DNA of 18,550 nucleotides from Vulcanimicrobiia bacterium (GTDB lineage: Bacteria; Eremiobacterota; Eremiobacteria; Baltobacterales; Baltobacteraceae). The stretch is from contig JAMXLG010000304.1 in assembly GCA_024281135.1 (NCBI GenBank), positions 1 through 18,550 on the forward strand, given 5' to 3'. Shown piece after piece: positions 1 through 7,543 of the stretch. A program made the position numbers and the translations under genes. Every line of letters starts with the position of its first letter. Positions within the stretch are counted from its first letter, which is position 1. The notes beneath the pieces were generated by a model, which was not told the origin of the DNA, made no database searches, and saw only the letters and a list, made by a program, of their open reading frames with translations.

Positions 1-24
1 GAATGCGGCAATGAGGCGGTTCAG
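1..24 (-). CDS. Possible 5' end of a gene running off the left edge (CTG start?)
   Basis: Downstream of the terpene synthase stop on the minus strand there is a perfect Shine-Dalgarno string AAGGAGG (complement of 34-40). Nine bases later a CTG (22-24) opens a frame reading L-N-R-L-I-A-A-F to the window edge. No ATG, GTG or TTG sits at a workable distance from this strong ribosome site, so either CTG is used or the real start lies outside the window. Only eight codons are visible, so no function can be given. The gene would be the next member of the glcD-glcE-DUF2600 string. Confidence 0.25.
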
Positions 25-33
25 CGGAGCGGC

Positions 34-40
34 CCTCCTT
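34..40 (-). promoter_or_regulatory. Strong ribosome binding site AAGGAGG at the left edge
   Basis: A perfect anti-16S match lies 13 bases past the stop of the DUF2600 gene on the minus strand. It implies that another gene is translated from just inside or beyond the left border. Confidence 0.45.
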
Positions 41-53
41 TTCTCGTTCCGGG

Positions 54-1121
54 TCAGATGACGTTCGAGCGAAGTAAGCGCTGGGCCTCGCGCTCGAGTC
101 CCACTGTGGCCACCTTTGGATGACTCAGATAAAACAATGTCATGACATCGAGCACGAACCGGTGATGACCGGAGTCGGGTAATTCGCGGAGCCGGTCGCG
201 TGCCTTGGCCGTCATGAAGGCGAAGCGCTCGCGCATTGCTTTTGCACTTCCGTAGGCGCGCACGAAATTGAGATCGTCGTGCTCGGCGTCTTCCTCTTGA
301 TCGATAAACGAATCGAGCAAAATGTGGATCGCGCTCACGAACGGGAAGTACGCGTCGTACGCTTGTCCGATCGCATCCCTATCTCCGGAATATGCAGTAT
401 ACAGCGCAGCGAACACGTGCAAGTTCGATCCCGCCGCGCACGCAAACTCGTGCCAATCCAGCGCTCCGAAGCGGCTGCGATTGCGTTCGTACCATGCGAC
501 GCACGCGAGTTCGCGCTGACCGTTCGGCAAATGTTTAAACGTCTGCAACTCAGCATAGAATGACGCTGCGTCGGCGAAATAGGGTTGTAGCGCATCGACG
601 TGCGGAACGCTCGCGAGGGCTTGCTGCGTTTGAGTCACGAGCCACTGCAAATATCCGCCGTCATCTTCGGCCGGACCGCTCGCGTAATAGTCGCGCGGCG
701 CGGCGTACGGATCGAGTGCATCGGCAATGGCCTGGTGCAGTACCGGGTACGCCTGCGGGTCGACTTCCGGATGGCGATCGCAGAGATTGTCGAGATAATC
801 GTAGATCGTCTCAAGCGGCGTGACGATGTCGATGTAGCGACGCGCGGATTGGCGGGGAAGAAAGGTCGCGAGAATCGACGCGCCGGCGACGTGAAATCCC
901 TTGCCGTCGATGCTCGCGAGTGCCTCTTTTCTTAAACGATCGCCGGGTATGCGTTCCGCTTGCGCGCGAATGGTCGCAAGCACTCGCGCGGAAACAGGCA
1001 CGACCCGCAGTAAAAAGCGCGTCAGGTCGAGCGGCGCAAGCGGATCGTCTGCAACGAGCACACGGAGGCGTTGCGGACTGCGCAGTACGCTGCGCAACGC
1101 GAAAGCGATATCTCCGAACAC
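54..1121 (-). CDS. DUF2600 (YtpB-like) terpene synthase, tetraprenyl-beta-curcumene synthase family
   Basis: 355 residues, close to the size of Bacillus YtpB (about 360), which cyclises long linear polyprenyl diphosphates to sesquarterpenes. Visible family marks are DYLDN at 108-112, EDDGGYL at 152-158, and an acidic helix at 266-287 (ILLDSFIDQEED followed by DDLNFV), all Asp-rich as expected for Mg-diphosphate binding. No signal peptide is seen; the protein is probably cytosolic or membrane-associated. The start is GTG at 1119-1121, six bases after the glcE stop and without a clear Shine-Dalgarno, so translation is probably coupled to glcE. The family is a confident call. The exact substrate (C35 or another chain length) cannot be read from the sequence, and no dedicated polyprenyl synthase gene is in view. 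Confidence 0.85.
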   Translation of the reverse strand: MFGDIAFALRSVLRSPQRLRVLVADDPLAPLDLTRFLLRVVPVSARVLATIRAQAERIPGDRLRKEALASIDGKGFHVAGASILATFLPRQSARRYIDIVTPLETIYDYLDNLCDRHPEVDPQAYPVLHQAIADALDPYAAPRDYYASGPAEDDGGYLQWLVTQTQQALASVPHVDALQPYFADAASFYAELQTFKHLPNGQRELACVAWYERNRSRFGALDWHEFACAAGSNLHVFAALYTAYSGDRDAIGQAYDAYFPFVSAIHILLDSFIDQEEDAEHDDLNFVRAYGSAKAMRERFAFMTAKARDRLRELPDSGHHRFVLDVMTLFYLSHPKVATVGLEREAQRLLRSNVI

Positions 1122-1127
1122 TTAGGA

Positions 1128-2321
1128 TTAGATACCGGCCAAGAACCGCCCCGGATTGAGGATGCGGTTCGGATCGAATTTATCTTTGAGCGCGCGCATC
1201 TGTTCGACGCCCTCGGTGTCGGCGCCCCATACGGCGAGCAGCGCGCGGCTCGGATGATTTCCGGCGATGACGAGCGCTTGCGGTTCTCCGTCGTGCAATG
1301 CGTCGTCGAACATTTCGATCTTCGCTCCCAGCGCATGCGCATCGAGGTCACTTACGCGGAAGATAATGTCGCCGTTCATGACGTCGATGAGTGCGTCCGT
1401 GCGCAAATCGAACCGGGCCGCAATAGCTCGCATGGCGTGCACGCGCGACATCGCATCATCGACAAAGGCGGGAACGCGATACGTGATCGAGCGTTCGCCG
1501 ATAGTCGCAATATAGGCATCGACGACGCGTTCGAACGATTCACGCGCGCCCGCATCGACGATTCGGGTTTCCGGAACGCCGGCGCGACCCACTGCCGCGC
1601 GTAAATCCCGCGTTCCCCGATCGACGACGGCCTCGCTGCCCTCGAGCAGTACGAACAGCCGGCCTTCGGCGCCTTCATCGCCGTCGATTGCCGTTTTGAA
1701 TCCATCGACCCAAAACGCTGCAGCCGGTACGACGTGCAACCCCGCCACGAGCTCGAGTGCGCGCGGTCGCGTTCCTTCGGGAAGCCGCACATGAAACACG
1801 CGCGTCACATCAGGAGCCGCCGAGGTTTTGAGGTTGACTTGAACGATCACCGCGAGCGTTCCGAACGAGCCGACATAGAGGCGGCTCATGTCGTATCCCG
1901 CGACGTTTTTCACGACCATTCCGCCCGCGCGTGCAATGGTACCATCGGCAAGCACGGCTACCGATCCGATGACGTAATCGCGTGGCCGCCCGTACATGTG
2001 CCGCCGCGGACCGAGCCATCCTGCCGCGAGTGTTCCGCCGACGGTTGCGTCGGCGGGATGCGGGGCATCAAACGGAACGTGCGTGCCGTGACGTGCTAGC
2101 CGCTGCGCGAGCGTGCGTATGCGCACGCCGCTCTGCACCGCGATCGTCAAATCCGACGGGGCATCTTCGACGATTTCATCGAGGCCGAGTGTCGAAAGAG
2201 TAACGTCGCTGCGCACCGGCGGCCGGCCCATTCCGCTGAGCGTGCCCCCGGCGGTTACGACGACCGCTTTCCCATCGCGATTGCTCGCAGCGAGCGTTTC
2301 GGAAATCTGCTCGATCCTCAC
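1128..2321 (-). CDS. glcE: Glycolate oxidase FAD-binding subunit GlcE
   Basis: 397 residues from the chosen start. This is the smaller FAD-binding subunit of glycolate dehydrogenase, which oxidises glycolate to glyoxylate at the membrane. The N-terminal FAD domain shows a GGTLSGMGRPP loop, then GATVGGTLAAGWLGPRR and a long conserved block ending in KNVAGYDMSRLYVGSFGTL; the C-terminus ends with the family-like LKDKFDPNRILNPGRF. I chose GTG at 2319-2321 because it overlaps the glcD stop as GTGA and has GGAGGT (complement of 2334-2339) 12 bases upstream. An in-frame TTG at 2345 would give eight more residues but has no ribosome site. The protein acts with GlcD. The usual partner GlcF (Fe-S subunit) does not follow. 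Confidence 0.9.
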   Translation of the reverse strand: MRIEQISETLAASNRDGKAVVVTAGGTLSGMGRPPVRSDVTLSTLGLDEIVEDAPSDLTIAVQSGVRIRTLAQRLARHGTHVPFDAPHPADATVGGTLAAGWLGPRRHMYGRPRDYVIGSVAVLADGTIARAGGMVVKNVAGYDMSRLYVGSFGTLAVIVQVNLKTSAAPDVTRVFHVRLPEGTRPRALELVAGLHVVPAAAFWVDGFKTAIDGDEGAEGRLFVLLEGSEAVVDRGTRDLRAAVGRAGVPETRIVDAGARESFERVVDAYIATIGERSITYRVPAFVDDAMSRVHAMRAIAARFDLRTDALIDVMNGDIIFRVSDLDAHALGAKIEMFDDALHDGEPQALVIAGNHPSRALLAVWGADTEGVEQMRALKDKFDPNRILNPGRFLAGI

Positions 2322-3703
2322 GACGCGGGACGTACCTCCGGACAACGCACGCCGCTGGGAAAGATCTTCTCGGGATTCAATCGGCGCATCGGATCAAAGA
2401 CGTCGCGGACACGCGCCATGGTTGCGAGATCGTCGGTCGAGTAGACGTGCGTCATTGCCTCGCGCTTTTCGAATCCGATTCCGTGCTCGCCGGAGACCGT
2501 GCCGCCAAGAGATATCGCCGTTTCCAGAATAGCGTTTCCCGATTCGATCACGGCTTGCACCTGATTGCGGTCGCGCTTGTCATAACAGAGCATCGGATGA
2601 AGATTTCCGTCGCCTGCGTGAAAGACATTCGCCACGGTAAGCCGATATTCGCGCGCGATTTCTTCCACGGCATGCAACGCTTTCGGTAACGTGCTGCGCC
2701 GGACGCAGACGTCTTGAAGGTAGTAATTCGGAGAGATGCGTCCCATCGCGCCCGCAGCACCTTTCCGGCCGGCCCACAACGCGTCGCGCTCGGATTGCGT
2801 TCTCGCACTCCGCCAGGTGGTCGCGCCGTGCTCGCGTGCGATGCGTGCGATTTCGCTTTCATAGTGCGCCATGTCGTCTTCGAACCCCGCGTGTTCGATG
2901 AGTAACACCGCGCCGGCCTCGGTCGGATAGCCCGCATGAAATGCAGCTTCGACTGCGGCAGCCATGACTTTATCCATCATCTCGAGGGCAGTCGGAAGAA
3001 TTCCCGCCGCTATGATTGCGCTCACTGCGTCTGAGGCGCTCTCGACGTCATCGAATGTGGCGAGCCACACGCGCACCGCTTCGGGTTCGCGCATTAATCG
3101 AACCCATGCGGACGTGACGAGACCGAGTGTGCCTTCGCTGCCGACAAATGCTGCCGTCATGTCATAGCCGGGACGATCGATCGAAGTGGTAAATACGTTA
3201 CCTCGCTCGTCGACGATCTCGAGTTCGAGCACGTGGTTGACCGTCGTTCCGTACGAGAGACAGTGCGGGCCGCCGGCATTCGTTGCGATGTTCCCGCCGA
3301 TGGTCGAGATCTTCTGTGAGGATGGATCCGGCGCATAAAACAGTCCGTGCGAACCGGCCGCCGTCGAAAGATTAAGGTTGATCACGCCGGGCTGCACGCG
3401 CGCGCGGCGTCGCTGCGTGTCGAGCTCCAGGATGCGGTTCATGCGGGCAAACGAGATGACGATTCCACCTTCGACGGGCACGGCGCCGCCGCAGAGACCG
3501 GTTCCCGCGCCGCGAGGCACGATCGGTTCGTTGAATTCACGTGCAATCTTCACAACCGCGGCAACATCGGCCGTCGAATTCGGCAGCACCACGGCACTCG
3601 GCGTGCGGCCGTCGGTGTACGCGTCGAACGAATAGACCGCGAGGTCCTCGGGCTCGCGTTTGACTGCGTCCGCGCCAAGCGCATCAATCAACCGGTCGAT
3701 CAT
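2318..3703 (-). CDS. glcD: Glycolate oxidase subunit GlcD (FAD-linked oxidase)
   Basis: 461 residues from ATG 3701-3703. This is the large FAD-binding catalytic subunit of glycolate dehydrogenase, or of a related FAD-linked D-2-hydroxyacid dehydrogenase. The PP-loop PRGAGTGLCGGAVP, the FAD block IGGNIATNAGGPHCLSYG, the FHAGDGNLHP motif and the C-terminal SGEHGIGFEKRE are all intact. A longer reading from ATG 3724 is possible, but only the 3703 start has a purine-rich ribosome site (GGTGG, six bases away). The stop overlaps the glcE start by four bases, so the two subunits are translationally coupled. The gene is divergent from the PilZ gene, with 64 bases between starts. Related FAD oxidases (D-lactate dehydrogenase) share these motifs; the paired GlcE favours glycolate. 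Confidence 0.92.
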   Translation of the reverse strand: MIDRLIDALGADAVKREPEDLAVYSFDAYTDGRTPSAVVLPNSTADVAAVVKIAREFNEPIVPRGAGTGLCGGAVPVEGGIVISFARMNRILELDTQRRRARVQPGVINLNLSTAAGSHGLFYAPDPSSQKISTIGGNIATNAGGPHCLSYGTTVNHVLELEIVDERGNVFTTSIDRPGYDMTAAFVGSEGTLGLVTSAWVRLMREPEAVRVWLATFDDVESASDAVSAIIAAGILPTALEMMDKVMAAAVEAAFHAGYPTEAGAVLLIEHAGFEDDMAHYESEIARIAREHGATTWRSARTQSERDALWAGRKGAAGAMGRISPNYYLQDVCVRRSTLPKALHAVEEIAREYRLTVANVFHAGDGNLHPMLCYDKRDRNQVQAVIESGNAILETAISLGGTVSGEHGIGFEKREAMTHVYSTDDLATMARVRDVFDPMRRLNPEKIFPSGVRCPEVRPAS

Positions 3704-3767
3704 TGCTAGCCACCGTTTTAGCATCAGCAGGAAGCGGGGCCTGCCCGCCTTAACGGTCGGAAGTCTC
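3704..3767. promoter_or_regulatory. Divergent intergenic region between glcD and the PilZ gene
   Basis: These 64 bases separate the chosen glcD start (minus) from the chosen PilZ start (plus) and must carry at least one promoter. I do not see convincing -35/-10 boxes or an operator. A GGAAG ribosome site serves the plus gene at 3760-3764, and GGTGG serves glcD. Confidence 0.4.
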
Positions 3768-4283
3768 GTGTTCTCGTTTTGGCGGAAAAAAGGCGAAGCG
3801 AAGCCTGCGAAAAAAGCGCAGCCGAATCCCGCGCAGAAACGCAGCGCGTTTCGGATGCCGGTAGAGTTCGACGTGCTCTACGCTCTGCACGATCGCACCG
3901 GCCGCCGGCATGGACACGCAACAGATCTCTCCGCGGGCGGATTACGTCTTTCAACGGATGAAGATCTGCTCAAGGGCTCGATTCTCGATCTCGACTTCCG
4001 GCTGCCCGATGATTTTCTCGCTGATCTCACGATCGAAAAGGAAGTCTTCGAACAAACGCCGTTCGGACTGCGTCCGGAAACGGTGAAAGCCCAGCCGCCG
4101 CCGTTCGAACCGATGCGCGTGCGCGCGATGGTTCTCTCTACGTTTTATGTTCCAAGCACGCGTCAACTTGCGCACGGCATGAAATTTGTCGACATCGGGC
4201 AAGAGACGCAAGAGGAGCTCACCCGTTTCGTCCACTTGTGGCAGCTCCATCAGATCCGCCTGAGGGCGGAGGCAAACCGCTGA
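3768..4283 (+). CDS. PilZ-domain protein (c-di-GMP receptor)
   Basis: 171 residues from GTG 3768. After a basic, Lys/Pro-rich N-terminal linker (residues 6-24) comes a PilZ domain with both c-di-GMP-binding signatures: R25-SAF-R29 (RxxxR) and D53-L-S55-AG-G58 (DxSxxG). No membrane segment or catalytic domain is present, so this is a small stand-alone effector that probably switches motility, adhesion or secretion when c-di-GMP binds. I prefer GTG 3768 because GGAAG lies four bases upstream. An in-frame ATG at 3660 would run deep into the divergent glcD and has no comparable support. It is followed, after about 97 bases, by the diiron protein in the same direction; a functional link is not evident. 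Confidence 0.82.
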   Translation: MFSFWRKKGEAKPAKKAQPNPAQKRSAFRMPVEFDVLYALHDRTGRRHGHATDLSAGGLRLSTDEDLLKGSILDLDFRLPDDFLADLTIEKEVFEQTPFGLRPETVKAQPPPFEPMRVRAMVLSTFYVPSTRQLAHGMKFVDIGQETQEELTRFVHLWQLHQIRLRAEANR

Positions 4284-4380
4284 CGCGGGTAGCCGCAACC
4301 ATGGTTCTTTTGAGCGCCTTGTAGGTACCAAAGCAGACCACCAAGTATCGTCGAATTAGCAGGCCCGCTATGGGGGAGTG

Positions 4381-5304
4381 ATGACGCAGTCGCAGACGCA
4401 TTCCATTTCCGAAATATTAGGTTCCGACGAGCGATCCGTCGATTTTCGAGTCGTCGCGAACAATCTCGCCGATCAGATGATCGCCAACCACTGGCACGTC
4501 GACCGAATGCCGTGGAACGATGCTCCACTCTTTCCAATCCGAACCGGCGTCAGCGCAACCCGCTCCCGGCGATTGGCGCGGTTCTATAAATCGGTTGTCG
4601 CGGTTCAGACCCGGGCTGAAGAGATTGCGGTCTCGATCGCTCGCCGTTTGTTGATCTATGCCGATGCGGAAAAGCTCAATGTCGCCTATCGTCGCGCGCT
4701 CTCGTCGCTGATGAACGATGAGGCGTCACACGTTGCGACGATGGTAAAGCTCGAGTACCTCGCGGATCAGCAATACCCCGACATCGAACCGCGCAGCGAA
4801 GAGAGCCCGCTTTTCTCCGCGCTCATGCCTGCGATCGAAACGCTGCACCCTGCGGTGCTCGCAATTTTCATGGCGTCATACGAAGCATCTGTTGCGATTC
4901 GTTCGTATGCGGAAGAACAAACGTACAAAATCGAATCCGTGCTTGGTGCCATGGCGCCGCGCGCAGCCGAAGACGACGGGCGCCACGCGAAGACGCTGCG
5001 AATCGTCGCTCTCGAGTTTTTGCGCAAATTTAGAGAGCGCTACGGCGATGATGAAGAGGGCACATCAGGTGCCTGGCGGGAGCAGATTCTTGACCCGTTC
5101 AGAACGTACTGGACGCTGATGCCCGCGCACGAGTTTTATCTGGCCGGAAATGATCCGCGCCAACTGCCGAACGTCCGCAAAGCGGTCGCGCACGATAACG
5201 CGATAATGCAGCGTATCCTCGATTTCCTGGGCGTTTCACGCGCAGCGCAAGTATACGCACACGTACCGCTCACAGAAGTCGATTACCCCACCGTATCATC
5301 CTGA
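4381..5304 (+). CDS. AurF-like / ferritin-fold diiron protein
   Basis: About 307 residues. The helical layout and metal-ligand pattern are those of ferritin-like diiron enzymes. Counting from the GTG at 4378: a Glu pair at 81-82 in a first helix, E115-AS-H118 (ExxH), acidic residues at 169 and 179-180, and an ED-DGRH segment at 198-203 giving an (E/D)xxH. The spacing recalls AurF/p-aminobenzoate N-oxygenase-type proteins, but the substrate cannot be inferred. A GTG and an ATG are adjacent (4378, 4381), preceded directly by GGGGGA, which is unusually close; ATG 4381 is the conservative choice. The last two codons and stop fall inside an inverted-repeat element at 5299-5335, so the C-terminal tail may have been reshaped by it. 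An alternative is a general ferritin-like domain protein with a storage or stress role. Confidence 0.65.
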   Translation: MTQSQTHSISEILGSDERSVDFRVVANNLADQMIANHWHVDRMPWNDAPLFPIRTGVSATRSRRLARFYKSVVAVQTRAEEIAVSIARRLLIYADAEKLNVAYRRALSSLMNDEASHVATMVKLEYLADQQYPDIEPRSEESPLFSALMPAIETLHPAVLAIFMASYEASVAIRSYAEEQTYKIESVLGAMAPRAAEDDGRHAKTLRIVALEFLRKFRERYGDDEEGTSGAWREQILDPFRTYWTLMPAHEFYLAGNDPRQLPNVRKAVAHDNAIMQRILDFLGVSRAAQVYAHVPLTEVDYPTVSS

Positions 5305-5335
5305 GCACCCTTCGACTCGCTTCGCTCGCTCGGGA
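5299..5335. repeat. REP-like inverted repeat between convergent genes
   Basis: Arms TCCTGAGC (5299-5306) and GCTCGGGA (5328-5335) pair over eight positions with one G.T wobble, around a 21-base loop built of TTCGACTCGC/TTCGCTCGCT units. The bottom strand contains GAGCGAGCGAAGCGAGTCGAAGG, resembling short dispersed repeats known from many environmental genomes. It lies between two convergent genes and could act as a two-way terminator. It occurs once in this window, so its repeat status is inference. Confidence 0.45.
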
Positions 5336-5342
5336 CAGGCTC

Positions 5343-7142
5343 TCACGGGTGGACGGCTCGCAGCGCGTCGACCATTTCGCGCAGTAGCTTGCGTTCCTGA
5401 TCGAGCATTTCAACCTCGGAGCGTAGTGACGTCGCTTCGGTGCTGAGGTCGAGCGTGCGGATGTGCTCGTATGCATCTGCGGCGCAGTCCGCCAGCTGTG
5501 TGAGCGCCTTTCGCTCGTCGGGGTCGACTGCTTCGCCGCCGCTGTGACCGCCGTATAGGGCGAATCCGATCAACTCACGTCGGGCGACTATAGGAAAGGC
5601 AATGAGCGGAGCCGCGACGCCGGCCGGCACATTGGTTTGTTGCCACGGCAGCTCGCTGAGATCCACTGGTTGCAGTTCCGAGGTGAGGTACACCGCCAGA
5701 CGATCGTCATAGGGCACCGTTGCGATGCGCGCCGTGTCCCAGTTGCGTGATGCCACACGAATGAACGCATCGCCGTTGCGCCGGAACACTGCCGCCGATG
5801 CAAGATCCAGCGCGTCTACCGGCTCCCCGACGAGTGTGTCGTCTACGAAACGCGTTGAGTCGGCTTGCCGAAGCGCGCGTGCCGCGCGGTTGAGCCGCTC
5901 TTCGGCGATGTGACGTTTGCGGAAGAGTGTCCGATCGATGAAAAGATCGACGCGCCCGTGCAGCGTGTTGAGCCAAATGCCGAACGCGAGCGCAGCGCTA
6001 GCTTCCAGCAATAACGTAAGTTGAAAGTGCTCGATCAGTTTTGAGGATGCAAAATCGATCAGTGCGAACGTTCCGACGATCAGCGATGTAAGGATCGTGT
6101 AGACGAGCGTGCGGCTTATCGCGAACGAAATGTCCATGACGCGGTGCCGCATCACGCCGTTGACAACGGCTGCCGCGACCAAGAGTTCCGTGAGGGTGGC
6201 TGCTATGGTGAGAGCCATCGACACCGTGTCATTTGTGAAATACACACCCCAGACAAACGAGGCGCCGCCGATTATCGCATCGAGCGCGATCGCGGCAAGA
6301 ACGGGCAGGACACGTTGGCGGTCGCTTCCGGTCGTGAGTCTCGCAGAAATCACCAGTGCGATGATTGCGACGATGCTCAGCGACGGAAGAAACAACGATT
6401 CGAGAAAGACGAACAACCACTTCGGCGGTATGACGGCAATAAAGATCATTGCATAGAACGTCATCCACAGAATCGCAACGGCAGCGCCAAGCGGAACAGC
6501 AGCGCGATCGAGCCGGCGCAGCGGGCCGCGCGCCTCGTCATTTGGGAAGCGACTCACGAAAGTGAGAAGACCCGCCGTGCACGTTCCCCATAGAATCGCC
6601 GCAAAACCATAGGCAAGCGCGTATTTGAGCGGGTTCCCCTCGGCGACGTTATACAGCTCAGCGAACCACCACAGCAAGAACCCCCACGTCATTCGGGAGG
6701 GACGCTGTCGCACGAGCACGATAGCGATCGCAATCAGCGCCAACTGAACGAGATCCTGGATGCGTGTAACGTTTTGAACCGCCGCACCAAACGGCACAGC
6801 CTCGATCGTGTGCGTCGAGGCAATTCCGTTGCGCGTTGCGGTGAAGGTCAACTGGGCGCCGGGCTTCACCGGCTGAACGATCCCGAGATTCGCTCGACCT
6901 AAAAGCGGAAGCGTTTTCCAGTCGATACGATCGCCTGACCGGACGCCGGCGCGCGCGGCCGGAGAATTCGGCGTGACGTACTCGACCGTCGTGAGGTCGG
7001 GCGCGAGATTCCAGCCGAAATATCCGTAGTTCGGGTACGGTGAAATCGCAGCGCCACCGAGCGTGTAGAGCGAAACGATGGCGATGAACGCTAAGGCAAG
7101 CGTTTCGAGTATGGAAAGCGGCCGCGTGGCATGTCCTTGCAT
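5343..7142 (-). CDS. PDZ domain, multi-pass membrane sensor with GAF-like domain and coiled coil
   Basis: 599 residues. In order: a membrane helix (12-33); a PDZ-like domain outside the membrane (about 45-118, with the NSPAARAGVRSGDRI ligand-groove segment); roughly eight or nine further membrane helices between 130 and 391; a basic hinge VDLFIDRTLFRKR (398-410), typical of this class just after the last helix; a GAF-like domain (about 430-560); and a terminal coiled coil (562-597). No histidine-kinase, GGDEF, phosphatase or DNA-binding output domain follows. The start ATG has GAGGCGGG about six bases upstream. It lies 37 bases after the VOC gene and is the last member of the que-mqn string. 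It probably senses a peptide or envelope signal and passes it to a partner by the coiled coil; the function is unproven. Confidence 0.7.
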   Translation of the reverse strand: MQGHATRPLSILETLALAFIAIVSLYTLGGAAISPYPNYGYFGWNLAPDLTTVEYVTPNSPAARAGVRSGDRIDWKTLPLLGRANLGIVQPVKPGAQLTFTATRNGIASTHTIEAVPFGAAVQNVTRIQDLVQLALIAIAIVLVRQRPSRMTWGFLLWWFAELYNVAEGNPLKYALAYGFAAILWGTCTAGLLTFVSRFPNDEARGPLRRLDRAAVPLGAAVAILWMTFYAMIFIAVIPPKWLFVFLESLFLPSLSIVAIIALVISARLTTGSDRQRVLPVLAAIALDAIIGGASFVWGVYFTNDTVSMALTIAATLTELLVAAAVVNGVMRHRVMDISFAISRTLVYTILTSLIVGTFALIDFASSKLIEHFQLTLLLEASAALAFGIWLNTLHGRVDLFIDRTLFRKRHIAEERLNRAARALRQADSTRFVDDTLVGEPVDALDLASAAVFRRNGDAFIRVASRNWDTARIATVPYDDRLAVYLTSELQPVDLSELPWQQTNVPAGVAAPLIAFPIVARRELIGFALYGGHSGGEAVDPDERKALTQLADCAADAYEHIRTLDLSTEATSLRSEVEMLDQERKLLREMVDALRAVHP

Positions 7143-7179
7143 AGTCAGCCCGCCTCGTGGACAGGGTGTTCTTGCCGCT

Positions 7180-7539
7180 TTACTTTCGCTGATGAAGCGT
7201 AATTCTATTGCCTTCGGGGTCTCGAATCGTTCCCTGTTTGCAGACGGGTCCGTCGAAAAGGCCGGAAACCGTAACGCCTTTTGCGCCTAAGGCCGCAAGC
7301 AGCGCGTCCAAATCGTCCACTTCGAATGCGAGGCCGATGCCCGTTCCTGCTGCGCCGTCGAGCCATTCGTCGGATACGAGACTGAAGCAGCCGCTCGCGA
7401 TGTGTGCTTCGTTGTACTTTTCGATTCCGTCTTCGCAGTATGGACCGGCGAACGTTAGTCCGAGCACTTCCTCGTACCAGCTGCGTGTCGATTCGACGTT
7501 TCGGCACGGGTAGGCCGTAAAAGCAATCTCCTTGATCAT
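7180..7539 (-). CDS. VOC (glyoxalase/dioxygenase-fold) protein
   Basis: 119 residues, the size of a single VOC unit with two beta-alpha-beta-beta-beta modules. It begins IKEIAFTAYPCRNVESTRSWYEEVLGL, with the usual helix and YEEVLGL turn, and ends with RDPEGNRITL, the classic final strand. The first metal-ligand His found in many VOC enzymes is absent from the first strand, so it may be non-metal or a binding protein. ATG 7537-7539 starts four bases past the namZ stop, with no separate ribosome site, so translation is probably coupled; a longer upstream reading would be out of context inside namZ. The substrate is unknown. Confidence 0.8.
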   Translation of the reverse strand: MIKEIAFTAYPCRNVESTRSWYEEVLGLTFAGPYCEDGIEKYNEAHIASGCFSLVSDEWLDGAAGTGIGLAFEVDDLDALLAALGAKGVTVSGLFDGPVCKQGTIRDPEGNRITLHQRK

Positions 7540-7543
7540 CGTA

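Noticed and set aside
1071..1604. 177-codon open frame on the plus strand
   Set aside because: Antisense to glcE, which has strong FAD-oxidase motifs; no recognisable domain and no ribosome site.
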